Of a DNA stretch of 21,634 nt, positions 9,808-19,251 are shown in pieces. Under the pieces are notes generated by a model that made no database searches, was not told the origin of the DNA, and was given only the letters and a program-made list of their open reading frames with translations. Origin of the DNA: Rodentolepis nana (Eukaryota; Platyhelminthes; Cestoda; Cyclophyllidea; Hymenolepididae); contig UZAE01012612.1 of the NCBI GenBank assembly GCA_900617975.1, positions 13,943 to 35,576 on the forward strand. The letters run 5' to 3'. The position numbers were made by a program, and so were the translations under genes. Position 1 is the first letter of the stretch. Each line of letters opens with the position of its first letter.

Positions 9808-9833
9808 TTAGGTTGGCAACTAAGTCATTGCCG
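9808..9833. repeat. mariner terminal inverted repeat, left
   Basis: It begins TTAGGTTGGCAACTAAGTCA and matches the reverse complement of 11079-11104 except at positions 3 and 7. It abuts the TA at 9806-9807. Confidence 0.95.
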
Positions 9834-9880
9834 ATTTCAAATAAGAAGGCAAATTCGGAATTTTGTTTAAAAATATAACT

Positions 9881-10923
9881 TTATTCAATTAGATATTGGC
9901 CGTTCTTGTCGATGACCTTTTTCCATCGTTCTGGCAGAGTACAAATTCCCCGTTCGTAAAATGTCTGGTCTTTGCTATTAAAAAACTGAATTAGGTGTGA
10001 TCCGACATCATCCGCGTTGTTACAAATTTTACCATTTAAAGAGTTTTGCATGGAACGAAACAAATGGTAATCCGAAGGCGCAAGGTCAGGGCTATATGGT
10101 GGGTGTGACAAAATATCCCAACCCAGTTCCAATAATTTTCGCCGAGTAACCAAAGATGTGTGGGGGGGGGCCTTGCGTTATCATGATGGAAAACAACACA
10201 CTTCCGCCGATTTGACAATGCCGGCCGCTTATCTTCAATTGCATCCTTCAGTTTTTCGAGTTCTTCAACATACACATTTGAATTTATCGTTTGGTTCTGC
10301 GCCTCAATAGTTCAAAATACAAAATTCCTTTGTGATCCCACCAGACTGACAGCATAATCTTTTTTGGTGAATCTCTGCTTTTGATACTGTTTGGGCTGGT
10401 TGATCTTGCTTCACCCATGATCTCTTGCGAGTAACATTGTTATAACCTATCCACTTTTTGTCGCCAGTAACTAGGTTCTTCAGAAATGGATCATTCTCAT
10501 TGCGTTTCAGTAGCGGCGAATCACAGATGTTAATCCGTTGCGTCAAATGAATTTCCTTTAACTGGTGAGGGATCCATAAATCAAGTTTCTTGACATAACC
10601 AAGGGTTTTTAATTTTTATCTTCAATGCATGTATGCGACACATTGAGCTTCTCTGCAATATCTCGTGTTGTGCTGTGACGATTTGAATCGATAATGGCCT
10701 TGATATGGGTTTCATCCACTTCGACTGGACGGCCAGATCGTTGTGAATTTTTCAGTGAAAAATCATTGGAACGAAATCTTTCAAACCAATTTCGACACTG
10801 CCTTTCTTTTAAGGCTTCATCTCCATATACGGCACATAACTTCTTTTGTGCATGCGATGCGTTCTTGCCTTTTCGGAAGTAATACAATAAAATGTGTCGG
10901 GAATGCACGTCCTGTTCTTTCAT
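9881..10923 (-). pseudogene. mariner transposase, four frameshifts
   Basis: Family role: a DDD-type (DD34D) transposase binds the inverted repeats and moves the element by cut and paste into TA. What is seen: translation starts at the ATG at 10923. The N-terminal DNA-binding region (about residues 1-110, with RNWFERFR and SGRPVEVD) is intact. The linker WIPHQL follows. The three catalytic aspartates are present: GDKKW (codon 10460-10462), HHDNARP (10180-10182) and APSDYHLF (10070-10072), with exactly 34 residues between the last two once the G-run shift is allowed for. PHPPYSPDL-like SHPPYSPDL is also there. The usual GDEKW reads GDKKW. The frame breaks near 10613-10617 (T5), 10360-10365 (T6), 10294-10298, and at the 9-G run 10162-10170. 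No in-frame stop codon lies outside the shifted tails. The stop is at 9881-9883. As sequenced it cannot give a full-length enzyme. Confidence 0.93.
10162..10170. repeat. 9-G run disrupting the transposase
   Basis: On the coding strand this is C9 directly after the HHDNAR codons of the second catalytic motif. The conserved reading needs four C here, so five appear to have been added. Confidence 0.85.
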
Positions 10924-11078
10924 TTTTAAATTGAGATAAAAACAAAACTAAAGAACTAAACAAAAAAATTTTTACTAATTAACCTAGAAGCCCATACAGT
11001 AAGAAAAAAATATAGGTTAGATGCTCTGGCCACGTTAACAAAACAAGAGAAAGTATAGAGTGAATCTGTCAACAAAAA

Positions 11079-11104
11079 CGGCAATGACTTAGTTGCCCAC
11101 CCAA
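11079..11104. repeat. mariner terminal inverted repeat, right
   Basis: Reverse complement begins TTGGGTGGGCAACTAAGTCA. It matches the left repeat at 24 of 26 positions and abuts the TA at 11105-11106. Confidence 0.95.
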
Positions 11105-11216
11105 TAGTTAGGTTTGGATTGAGTTGATGGGGCTGAAACCACAACACATCTGCTCCTTGAGACAACTACTAAAATTTTTGTATTATACCATATTAACATG
11201 GATAGATAGTAGTGGT

Positions 11217-11478
11217 GAACGTATACTCATACGGCAAAAAGTCAATTAACAGGCAGTTGACTTCCCACTGTATGTCATATTCGACCACTTCCACAGTACT
11301 GTATCACATTTTTTCTAAATTTTCAACCTTCGTCTTTGAAACACTCTTGCGTCCCCCTCCCCCCAATCTCGACTTTTCTCACTTTGATGTTCCTTCCCCT
11401 CTGTGAAGCCTGAAGTCAACTAAAGGGCCAATGATAACCATCGAAACGCCTGCCATTTAATATAAATAAATAAATAAA
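11217..11478 (+). mobile_element. W1 SINE-like element, 5'-truncated with internal deletion
   Basis: The copy enters the W1 pattern at AACGTATACTCATACGGC, so about 50 bp of the head is missing. It ends in TATAAATAAATAAATAAA. A further stretch of about 21 bp is absent: GTTGACTTC runs straight into CCCACTGTATGTC, skipping the CTTCAAACTACC block present in other copies. The tail block reads GATAACCATCGAAACGCC, where most copies have ATCAAGACGCC or ATCAAAACGCC. No target duplication was found. 5' truncation is common for elements copied by target-primed reverse transcription. Confidence 0.85.
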
Positions 11479-12179
11479 CTTAGGTAGCTATATTTTTCCA
11501 GAACACGCCAACGATAAGATCTAGTTCAAATGTTTAAAAATAGACGCAGATTTTTATTTNGGGGGCGGAGCGGAAGGACTTCAAATAATTACGGCGGAGA
11601 ACTTTTCACAGATTCCTATCAAAATACTTCAGTAATATAATAAACACAAATCTCTTGCAGGCTTCAGATGTACTAAATTAATTATAGAAATTGTGATGGA
11701 GGAAAACGTACCAGTAGATAATTAAATTGGTAATCTTATTGAAGACCTAAGCCTTAAATACACTAGACTCTTTATTAAACGAAAAATTGAAATACTATTC
11801 ATAGAGGGCAATTAAAATTTCATTTAAAATACACTTTAGAATAAGCTTTTACAGAGATCTCTATTTCAAGCGGCATGCGCTAGTTTCGGTCATCACATTA
11901 ATGTGCACCGAATAATTCCTTCAATCTTGAATGCCGACCTAAATCTGGATGATTTGTATTGACAAAATCTCCCTAGCATTAAGGGATACCTAAAATTGAC
12001 TCATTTTTCTTACCTATTGCGGAGATTACGGCATTTATTTGTTGGAAATTCTCTTTGAAACTCCTGTGATTATCCTATGAAATAAATAATCTCAGCTTAT
12101 TTTGCTAGTGGAAGAGTGATTTTGAACCTCTCATTACTTATAAAACATAGTTTTGCTCAAACTATGGCCTATTTTGGGG
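11479..12179. other. AT-rich stretch with one undetermined base
   Basis: Position 11560 is N, directly before a GGGGGCGGAGCGG word, so the sequence may be joined or uncertain there. No gene, RNA or repeat copy was recognised. Confidence 0.45.
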
Positions 12180-12359
12180 TATTGCTTGCTAGGAGAGAGT
12201 TGGAATTATAGGGCACCCAGAAGTGTTGAGTTTTGCGTCCTCACTAATTTCAGAAGTGGCTTATAAACTGGCCCATAAAACAAAAGATATCAGATTCGGA
12301 AGTTCAATTTTTTCGTCCGTTCGAAAAATTGCTGTAGAAAGGTCGGGTAGCAAGCAATA
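12180..12359. repeat. Segment bounded by 12-bp perfect inverted repeats
   Basis: TATTGCTTGCTA at 12180-12191 and its exact reverse complement TAGCAAGCAATA at 12348-12359 enclose about 156 bp. If the outer TA is read as a target duplication, this would be a 176-bp element with 10-bp ends, the size of a MITE. No second copy is present in the window, so the element status is speculative. Confidence 0.3.
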
Positions 12360-12600
12360 GAAAGTCATTTAGAAATTGTTGACTCGGAGTGAGGTAGATG
12401 ATGTCACAATATATGTCAAAAAATTAAATAAGAGTGAAGCTAGAGGCTAAACCAGGTAATAATGACAAGTAAGAGTACATGGTAGGTGAATGAACATGTG
12501 AGAGCTGAGTTATTACTTGAAAAGGCGCTCTTTATAAAATAATTTGGTTGAAAAGTGTTGGGTGTACTTGAAGTAGCCACGCTTAGAAATCTTGACACTG

Positions 12601-12612
12601 ATATTGAAAGAT
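12601..12612. repeat. Target-site duplication of older W1 copy, left
   Basis: ATATTGAAAGAT, repeated as ATATTGGAAGAT at 12939-12950 (11 of 12). Confidence 0.75.
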
Positions 12613-12938
12613 GGGATGCGCGATAGACTTACCTCCACGTGATGTACCCAGGGAAACGCATACTCATATAGATAGTCTTTAATCTGGTAGCTGACCTCTG
12701 ACTTTAAACTGTCATGACCCGACTCTTTGTCATATTGGACCACTTCCCCAGTACACACCTAGCTTTACCTTTTTCTCCACCTTTGTGTCTGTCTGATTCT
12801 TTCACATCTGTGAATCATTATTCTGTCCCCCCTCTCCAATTTTTCCCCTTTTGATGCTTCTCCTCCTCTCCGTGAAGCCCGATGCCAGCTAAAGGGCTAA
12901 TGACAACTATTAAGAAGCCTGCCACTTGAAATAAATAA
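12613..12938 (+). mobile_element. W1 SINE-like retroposon, complete but diverged
   Basis: This is a 326-bp copy from GGGATGCGCGATAGACTTAC to AAATAAATAA, with an 11/12-base target duplication. All W1 blocks occur in order (ACCTCCACGTG; GACCTCTGACTTTAAACTG; CAGTACACACC; CTGTCCCCCC; GTGAAGCCCGATGCCAGC; AAAGGGCTAATGACAACTAT). It carries many more substitutions than the copies at 5341 and 20878, so it is an older insertion. The minus-strand frame at 12513-12758 overlaps its head and is incidental. Confidence 0.87.
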
Positions 12939-12950
12939 ATATTGGAAGAT
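12939..12950. repeat. Target-site duplication of older W1 copy, right
   Basis: ATATTGGAAGAT, partner of 12601-12612. Confidence 0.75.
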
Positions 12951-13373
12951 AACTAGTATCCTGAATGAGAACCTTGAATTCTGTGTACTCATTTAAGGCA
13001 TTTTGTGTACTTTATTTCCTTTTTATTGTTTACTATGATTATGTAAATATTCCGAATGCAAGAAAACCATTCTTGTAGATTACACCGAAGAAAAGTACTT
13101 TTAAGATTCCACAATTTTTACAATGTACTCTTAGCTGAAATGACATTCAGATGGGAAATTTGCATAATAAAGTAACAAGACAAATTATTCAATTGACTTC
13201 ACTTCAAACTACTTCCATGTACTTTCTCCACTAACTAATTGATTGAATGCCTGATTTATGGATAAAGGAAAGAAAGAATGGAATGTTAATGATATTAGGC
13301 GAGAGTTGTCTGGTTTTTAACCCACGGGACTATTTAACCTTCCACTTTAGTAAGAACTTGTCACTATGCCAAC
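12951..13373. other. Non-coding stretch, nothing recognised
   Basis: A 67-codon ATG frame (13247-13450) runs into the hairpin region. Its product resembles nothing I know, and at this length it is expected by chance. Confidence 0.4.
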
Positions 13374-13413
13374 GTTGTTATAGCTCCTGTGAAGGCACAG
13401 GAGAAGGTCGACA
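13374..13413. other. Two-step hairpin with perfect 8-bp stem
   Basis: CTCCTGTG (13384-13391), loop AAGG, CACAGGAG (13396-13403) form a perfect stem. An outer GTTGT/ACAAC pair closes it across a 5+7 base internal loop. It is one of the most stable local structures I noticed. It could be part of a structured transcript or a recombination remnant; no family was recognised. Confidence 0.45.
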
Positions 13414-13680
13414 ACATTTAATCCTTCCCCTTCGTTTCATTGGCAATTAGGCTTCTATCCTTCACCTTCATAGTGGGATAGCAAGCCGCCTTTTTAACAC
13501 AATCCGCTGTTAACTTCTCTCGCTACTCAAACTGTTGTCCGTCAATATATGTAGTTGGGTCGCACACACGCACTCACACAGACGCTTTTTTTCGAAGCCA
13601 CCTTGCAATGTTGATGCTTGGTTTTAGGTGGAGAATGTATTTAGCTTTAGTCTTGTCCTGAGGTGTGAAACAACTTAATC
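13414..13680. other. Less AT-rich spacer with CA-rich patch
   Basis: It includes GCACACACGCACTCACACAG near 13562-13581. Nothing else is assigned. Confidence 0.4.
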
Positions 13681-13744
13681 CTGAGAGTGACCTTAAGTTT
13701 AAAGCATAGACGCTCTATCTATTAGATCCTCACTCAAATTCCCC
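13681..13744 (-). other. Weak tRNA-like segment, possible SINE head
   Basis: On the minus strand the order GGATCTAATAGATAGAGCG then TCTATGCTTTAAACTTAAGG then TCACTCTCAGG resembles the 5' half of a tRNA. TCTA/TAGA could form a D-stem before AGAGC, and the layout resembles tRNA-derived SINE heads. The B box and T-arm are poor, and no 3' end of a tRNA can be folded. A functional tRNA is not supported. Confidence 0.2.
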
Positions 13745-13876
13745 TGATCATTTCCTCTATCGCTGTCTAATCAACGCCTCCCCCCCGTACCCCACACCCT
13801 CCTCCATCTTATTGCAGCGGGACGATCATCAGGAGTTAGAAACTTGCCAAGCTCAATAATAACTCCAAAATGATAC

Positions 13877-13884
13877 TATAAAAG
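13877..13884 (+). promoter_or_regulatory. TATA-box-like motif TATAAAAG
   Basis: This is a perfect TATAAAAG in the least AT-rich part of the window, about 50 bases upstream of a frame at 13929-14198 that opens at TTG and has a cysteine-rich VCRCSC patch. No start-site motif or first exon can be supported. Confidence 0.18.
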
Positions 13885-14072
13885 TGCCTACAAAGGAGTA
13901 GCTTAACTTAGCTAGTCGAGAAAGGGAGTTGTACACACACGTGAACGAATATCATCTGCTTGGTTGCTCTAGCATCCACATTTACCATTCGGCGTCTGTT
14001 TGCAGGTGTTCTTGCAGATTATTAGCAGATGTTTGCGTATCTGGTGCCTCCCAGTTTATTATGAGCAACCAC

Positions 14073-14088
14073 ATATATATATATATAT
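14073..14088. repeat. (AT)n microsatellite
   Basis: Alternating AT run of 16 bases. Confidence 0.85.
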
Positions 14089-15351
14089 TTTTCAATTCTC
14101 AGTCCTATTCGCAATGGGCCTCTTTTAGTGCAAATATAAATGCTATTGATAAAAAAAGGGATTTTTTATTCATCAGAAGTAATTGTGCTAAAGATTAATG
14201 AAAGCTGTTAGTCTTGATTTAGTTTTGTTTAACATCAAAACAGGAAAATGATTGTAATTTGAAAATTAATGAATTAAAATGGACGCAAAATTCACTTGAA
14301 GAATATCGATTTTCTATCTCACTACAGGTTTGCGTATAGACACGTGCAAAATGCAATGCAATTGTTTTTGTATCCTGCCTTGAATTTTCAGAAATTAAGA
14401 TGAAATTTCAGCATTCAATCTTGAACGTGAGATGTGTTAATTGAATTTTCGAGTTAAAAAATAGCTAAAGGAATGAAAGTGAACACCGAATCGTCTTTCT
14501 TCTTGTTCATGTAATTATACCATTTTTAAAGGATCTCTAATTAGAAAATAATGGCAAATATTTCTACGAATACAGGTATAAATAACCACAAGAAGCAGAC
14601 AATCAGGCAGTCTGACATAAAAGAGGGCAATCAAGGGTATTATCGACAATGGATCTTAGAAGATCAACTTTAAGCTTCCATTCTTCTTTCAGATATTTGT
14701 ATGCTCATCTGTTAACATGAGTACCAATTCCAATAAACAGAGATGATAAAATCTCTGGCGTAGTTGCAAACAGCAAAGTGGCCACTTAGTCATGGTACAA
14801 TGGAAGCTATTTTTGCAACCAACAAAATGTTTACGACAAAAGTAACAATTCAATGAACATTTGGTTGCGTGGTTAAGTCCTTCAAAAGGGATCAATTATC
14901 TTGTCAAAGATTAAAGACTGGAGAATTTGCCGAGTGCGTTCATAAAAGATTTTCCTTTAAGAATGCCTGGTTACTACGAGGTAAAAATAAGCGGTAAAGC
15001 TAGGCTAACGCATGCACTTGATATTTTCTCACTCCACCGAACGGAAATGCCAACCCAAACAGGAAAAAAATAGGTCCAACTAAATTAATCGTCAAACTGC
15101 GATGACTGATCAAAAAGTGCTTTTATGCCGCCAAGGTATTTATTCCCAAAGTAAAACATTATGACGCTATTGTGAGCATTTCTTTCCACACGCTCCAAAT
15201 TTTTCTCCATCTCTCTTGCGCATAATATGGATTTCCAAATTAGTAGTGGAAGTTCTAAAAGTGCGAAGTCAAAATCCTGGAAATGACTGACATTGATTAT
15301 CGATACTTATTTAGAATTAAAAAACAAATACTTTTAATAATGAACACCCAC
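14089..15351. other. AT-rich stretch; one cysteine-rich short frame
   Basis: The minus-strand frame 14689-14895 (68 codons) contains ATKCSLNCYFCRKHFVGC, a cluster of paired cysteines like a zinc-binding loop. It is too short and isolated to call a gene. Nothing else was recognised. Confidence 0.4.
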
Positions 15352-15423
15352 CTTGATAACAGAAACAGATAATAGTCAAGTCAGATCTAATGGGATTGAT
15401 CCTCGGTAAATGGTAGAAGACCT
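15352..15423 (-). CDS. Weak candidate mini-exon
   Basis: On the minus strand TTTTCCATTCATTAG leads into 72 bases that are open in one frame and end at ATCAAG|GTGGGT, a strong 5' splice-donor match. The peptide would read LPRINPIRSDLTIICFCYQ near its end. The 3' splice site is mediocre, no partner exon is seen, and the length is short. It is listed so that it can be compared with transcripts. Confidence 0.15.
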
Positions 15424-15533
15424 CTAATGAATGGAAAATTCTACATTTATTTAATATCTTAAATTCTAATGACTTAAAGCCCGACGTTACTACGCATTCA
15501 CTAGCTACAAAACACATTACTTCAAAAGACAAT

Positions 15534-15541
15534 CCCCCCCC
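15534..15541. repeat. 8-C homopolymer
   Basis: Run of eight C in AT-rich flanks. Confidence 0.85.
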
Positions 15542-15660
15542 ATTTCCATAGTCTTTCAATTTAATACGCGGAATGAATTCGAATGACAAGCCTAATGAAG
15601 TACTTCCGTTGGATTAGGGAGGAAACTCACAATCTTTATCTTACATGCACAGGCTTATGG

Positions 15661-15825
15661 AATCGATTTGTCTCCCACATTCACACCTGGATATGTAAAA
15701 CCATCTGTGACGAAGTCGGCGTTGCAATTATTGGTTAACTAAGCAGCCAATCAATTATCACATATTCAGGACTGTACACAGGTAGCGTCATTTTGTCAAA
15801 TAGAAGGAATATCCTTGAGTTTGGG
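15661..15825 (+). repeat. W2 palindromic dispersed repeat
   Basis: It matches the reverse complement of 19252-19420 along its whole length at a level I judge near 80-85% by eye. Shared words include AGTCGGC, GCAATTATTGG, TTATCACATATTCAGGACTG and CTGTACACAGGTA. Its core is an imperfect palindrome: ATCTGTGACGAAGTC on the left faces GACTGTACACAGGT on the right, and CAATTATTGG faces CCAATCAATTA inside. No coding frame was seen. Confidence 0.8.
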
Positions 15826-15939
15826 TAACATAAGCTTCTATAATAGGCAACTGTGGAGCTTGGCAGGAATGGCATGGTAAATTTTCACAATATTCATTCA
15901 ATTTTCGTCATTATACTGGATGCACAGACAACTGATGAA

Positions 15940-15952
15940 ATTTTCGCAATGT
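15940..15952. repeat. Probable target-site duplication of W1 copy, left
   Basis: ATTTTCGCAATGT versus ATTTTAGCTATGT at 16270-16282 (11 of 13). Confidence 0.55.
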
Positions 15953-16269
15953 TTATGTCAAATGGCAGGCGTTTTGATGGTTATCATTGGCCCTTTAGTT
16001 GACTTCAGGCATCACAGAGGAGAGAGAAAATTAACGTGAAAAAAAATCGAGAGGGGGGGGGAACAGAAGAGTGTTTCGAGGATGTAAAAGAGACAGACAA
16101 AAAGGTAGAAAAAAGGATGACGTGAGGGCTGTGGAAGTAGTCGAATGTGACATTCAGTAGGGTCATGGTAGTTTGAGTCAGAAGACACCTGCCGATTAAT
16201 AGACTTTTTGCTGTATGAGCATACGCTGCCCAAGGTGCACCACATGGAGGTAAGTCTATCATACACTCC
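15953..16269 (-). mobile_element. W1 SINE-like retroposon, near-complete
   Basis: This minus-strand copy of 317 bp has a head GGAGTGTATGATAGACTTAC at the right end and the CATTTGACATAAA tail at the left. The ATAAATAAA repeat is almost gone. The middle carries a 9-G run at 16053-16061, the counterpart of the C-tract in plus-oriented copies. An imperfect 13-bp duplication flanks it. Two overlapping minus-strand frames (16005-16271 and 16012-16266) lie inside and reflect the element, not genes. Confidence 0.86.
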
Positions 16270-16282
16270 ATTTTAGCTATGT
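16270..16282. repeat. Probable target-site duplication of W1 copy, right
   Basis: ATTTTAGCTATGT, imperfect partner of 15940-15952. Confidence 0.55.
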
Positions 16283-18387
16283 AAATCTGCGATTATTACT
16301 AACATGTTTGCCACTGCTTCTGAGACTATGCATAATATTCGTGAAAAGCAGAGTTCAAAAAAATGCCTCAAAGTTTGCAAGTAAAAAAACTGTCTAAACT
16401 CTTCAGAATGAGTTGTCAATTAGATCTTATTGACGCAAATATTTACAGTGGTTCATGTTATCTCGGTGCTGCGATATGAGTCATTGTTTAACTGCAAACG
16501 GACTTAAATTAGGCTTTATTTCAGAAAATCACAATGAACTGATATTTTGCATTAGTATTTGCCTATTATTTGCCAAACTATGCTCAAGATTATCATTCAA
16601 ATTATATCTTAGTTTGAATCTAATTAATCCAATGGACCTTAATCGAATCAAGATTATATCCCAAAAATGTTCTGTAAGTGGATTTTGTCACAAAAACTAA
16701 CTATCAGTTATATATTGTAACTTTCAGATAGCTAAATGATTCTTAGTATGAAATTACTATTTGGTTATTTATTATTGGTTATTGATTTGCTTCTTTTATG
16801 TAATATTAAAAGGGGAGACTGTTGCGAGCTACATAGTATGACATTCTTTTGGAAAACGACTTGAAGGTCGCACATTAAAGTCAGACGAAAAAACGTTTCT
16901 CCATTAATAAACTTTTTTCTATTTCTGAATGACAATAAAAATCAAAGTATTTTATTTAGCGTCATTCCAGAATTGATTAAAACAAAATCGAAGCAAATTA
17001 GCATGAAACACTCATCATTTTCTCTACTTGCTTAAAAATATAACTGTTCAAGTAAATTGTCGACAAATATTTGAAAATATAAAGAAGTGCTTATGCTAGG
17101 AGAAATTAACGTAGAGTAAATAATAATTAATTTACTTTCAAGTCAATTTCGAAACTGAATAAATTACCGCAATATAATAATCATAAAGGCGCCAGAAAAA
17201 AATTTTGATTTACCGAAAATCCTTAGGCTAAATTCATTTATATTTGTCAGTTTATTTATTAACTAACGGCCTCTGAATAAAATTTATTTGTAATAGCTTT
17301 AGTTGGCAAAAGCGATTAGATTCTATGAGACAATAATGTAAGAAGCTAAAAGCAAATTAAAAATATCTTAATTCTACTTATTGCCAATATCTGATACGTA
17401 GTGCTAGAAGCGTTAACTAATTATATTGGGATTTAAAGCAAATTTGTTTTTTTTGATAATTTTCAATTCAATAGTTTTTGAGGTAAAGAGAGGGAGAGAT
17501 TATACCTGGTAACGCAGAGGATACCTCAAATGTTTCTGACAGACATTGCCATCAGCTTCTGCAACGAATACCGCACAAATGGGCCATTGTCTATAACTTG
17601 GCAATCATCTCATCTGCAAAATTAATTAGGCTGAGCCCAAATGCTTATTAACTGAGTAGAAGTAGCGTTTAAGCGGGTCGAATATTGGTCCATGATTGAC
17701 TGGAAGGGCTCTGCATTTACCTCTTCTCGCTGCCTTGGTAGCATTATGATCAATGTTGACACATACTTAAAATTTAGTGGAGTAATGATCACAGAATAAA
17801 GCATGTGGACTAGAAAAATTAGTTAAAATGCGATTCAACCATGTAAAGCATCTTGATATACCAAGATTCCATGCTTCATTGTCATATATTCTTTTGATAA
17901 TTAAAACTCTTAAACAGCTTGTACTTAAATCACTTCTTACAAATCTTATGACCCAACTAATCAATCCCCTCAATTAGTATGGTCGTTGGCCCGAATTTAT
18001 CATTTCCAATTGCACATTTAATTATATTTTAATATGATAATATTTCAGGTATAAAAAAGCCATTGAACTTACACATCATGAAGATGAGGAAAGTCACTCA
18101 GTATTAGGCAGTTTATTGTGCGCAAGTAAATGCGGTATGTGCCTGGGCTAAATGATTGACCGAACAGTAAATTACTAACTTCTATAACAAGACAGCGCTG
18201 TGATTTCGTGGGAGAAAATGCCTGGAAGTGGGATAACACAGGGCCAAAATTAAAATACAAAAGCCCAAATTTTGCTCACATCAGTCTGCATCGGATTTGG
18301 ATGGATCTGATTTGATTTGGAAAGCACGTTTTGCCTTTTCTGGGTTATGCTTGTGGTCGCAAATTGATTTGAGAATGAGGAAAAGAT
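16283..18387. other. Long AT-rich stretch without a recognisable gene
   Basis: Several frames of 60-81 codons occur on both strands (for example 16455-16700 plus, 17622-17804 minus, 18069-18260 minus). None has a motif I know, and all are within the length expected by chance here. No RNA gene or repeat copy was found. Confidence 0.45.
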
Positions 18388-18430
18388 GCAAAACTCAACA
18401 GCGGCGCGACAGAGTTGAGATTGAGTTTGC
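18388..18430. other. Inverted repeat around a GC-rich loop
   Basis: GCAAAACTCAAC (18388-18399) can pair either with GTTGAG at 18414-18419 or, with one bulge, with TTGAGTTTGC at 18421-18430. The loop AGCGGCGCGACAGA is unusually GC-rich for this region. Confidence 0.35.
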
Positions 18431-19067
18431 GGCGGAATATTTTTTGAGAAGGGAATGGAACGATTAATTTAAATTGAAAAGAATATTGGCTGCTAATATA
18501 AAGTTGAAAACCCATGAATCAAACATAGTGAAAATCAATAGACTACTTATTGGCTGAGTGATTAGTCATATAAAACAAATTGACTAAAAAAATCGATAAC
18601 ATAGTTATTTTATCTAGAAAATTAACTTATTCATTTCAGAGTACCTTTTTGTTTCTGATTTAAGTGTTTCTTTTTCATTCGAATTCACCATGTTATTACA
18701 AACATTTGTATTTTTCAAACAAGAACTTATTTTGTTTTATATGATTCTCAGTTTAGTACCACAGACTGCTAAACCTCCACCTAACGTCTCGACAAACGCC
18801 TCTCTTATGTTTTTATATGCTTCTGGGACCAATTATATGGGTTTTAAAATAGAAAAAGTTAAGAAGATATAGATATCTTTTTTCAAGAGTTTCTTTTCTT
18901 GTAATAGCTAGTTCGTACCAAAGCATGTCTCGAGCATCTTGTTGCTTAGTTGTATTAACTAGATAATTCGTTTGCTTAAAAGCTAACAAGTTATAATTTT
19001 GAAAAAATGTGATCATTGCGGGGTATAATTATTTCGGACTAAAATATTGGTGTTCACAAAACCACGT
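18431..19067. other. AT-rich stretch, nothing recognised
   Basis: No gene, RNA or repeat copy could be supported. Confidence 0.45.
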
Positions 19068-19232
19068 CTATTGGGGCCAGTAGTTAGCCAAGGTAGCAAC
19101 GTGTATGAGAGGGGAATTATATACGTATTTCCCATTCGAGTGCTCAATCGAAACTCTAACTGGCACATAATCTGAGCATTCTAGACGGTAACTTCGCTCA
19201 GAACCCAAGAAGTATATTTTCTGATCTTGCAT
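19068..19232 (-). CDS. Doubtful short open frame next to W2
   Basis: This is a 54-codon ATG frame with evenly mixed third-position bases, including KIYFLGSERSYRLECSDYVP and ending VATLANYWPQ. It lies directly beside the W2 copy and reads the same way. The composition is more protein-like than most frames here, but I recognise no family, and the length is within chance expectation. It could be a short terminal exon or a fragment of a longer repeat. Confidence 0.18.
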   Translation of the reverse strand: MQDQKIYFLGSERSYRLECSDYVPVRVSIEHSNGKYVYNSPLIHVATLANYWPQ

Positions 19233-19251
19233 CTTGCGTTGGCTGCATCTA

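Larger units (their letters stand above)
9808..11104 (-). mobile_element. Full-length mariner transposon (cecropia-like group)
   Basis: This is a 1297-bp element, the usual size for mariner. It is bounded by 26-bp terminal inverted repeats that match at 24 positions and flanked on both sides by TA (9806-9807 and 11105-11106), the mariner target duplication. It encodes one transposase on the minus strand, with about 180 bp of leader and 73 bp after the stop, again typical. The protein resembles the mariner group that includes human Hsmar1/SETMAR and the cecropia moth element. That statement is from family knowledge; no search was run. Confidence 0.95.

Noticed and set aside
10694..10934. Plus-strand frames over the mariner N-terminal region
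   Set aside because: They are shadows of the minus-strand transposase.
11418..11450. Hammerhead-ribozyme-like words (CTAATGA ... CGAAAC) in the tail of a W1 copy
   Set aside because: The invariant CTGATGA reads CTAATGA, the sequence between the words cannot form stem II in the right register, and most other copies lack GAAA. Schistosome SINEs do carry hammerheads, but this one does not fit.
16455..16700. 81-codon plus-strand frame
   Set aside because: There is no recognisable motif, and the composition and length match random expectation for this DNA.
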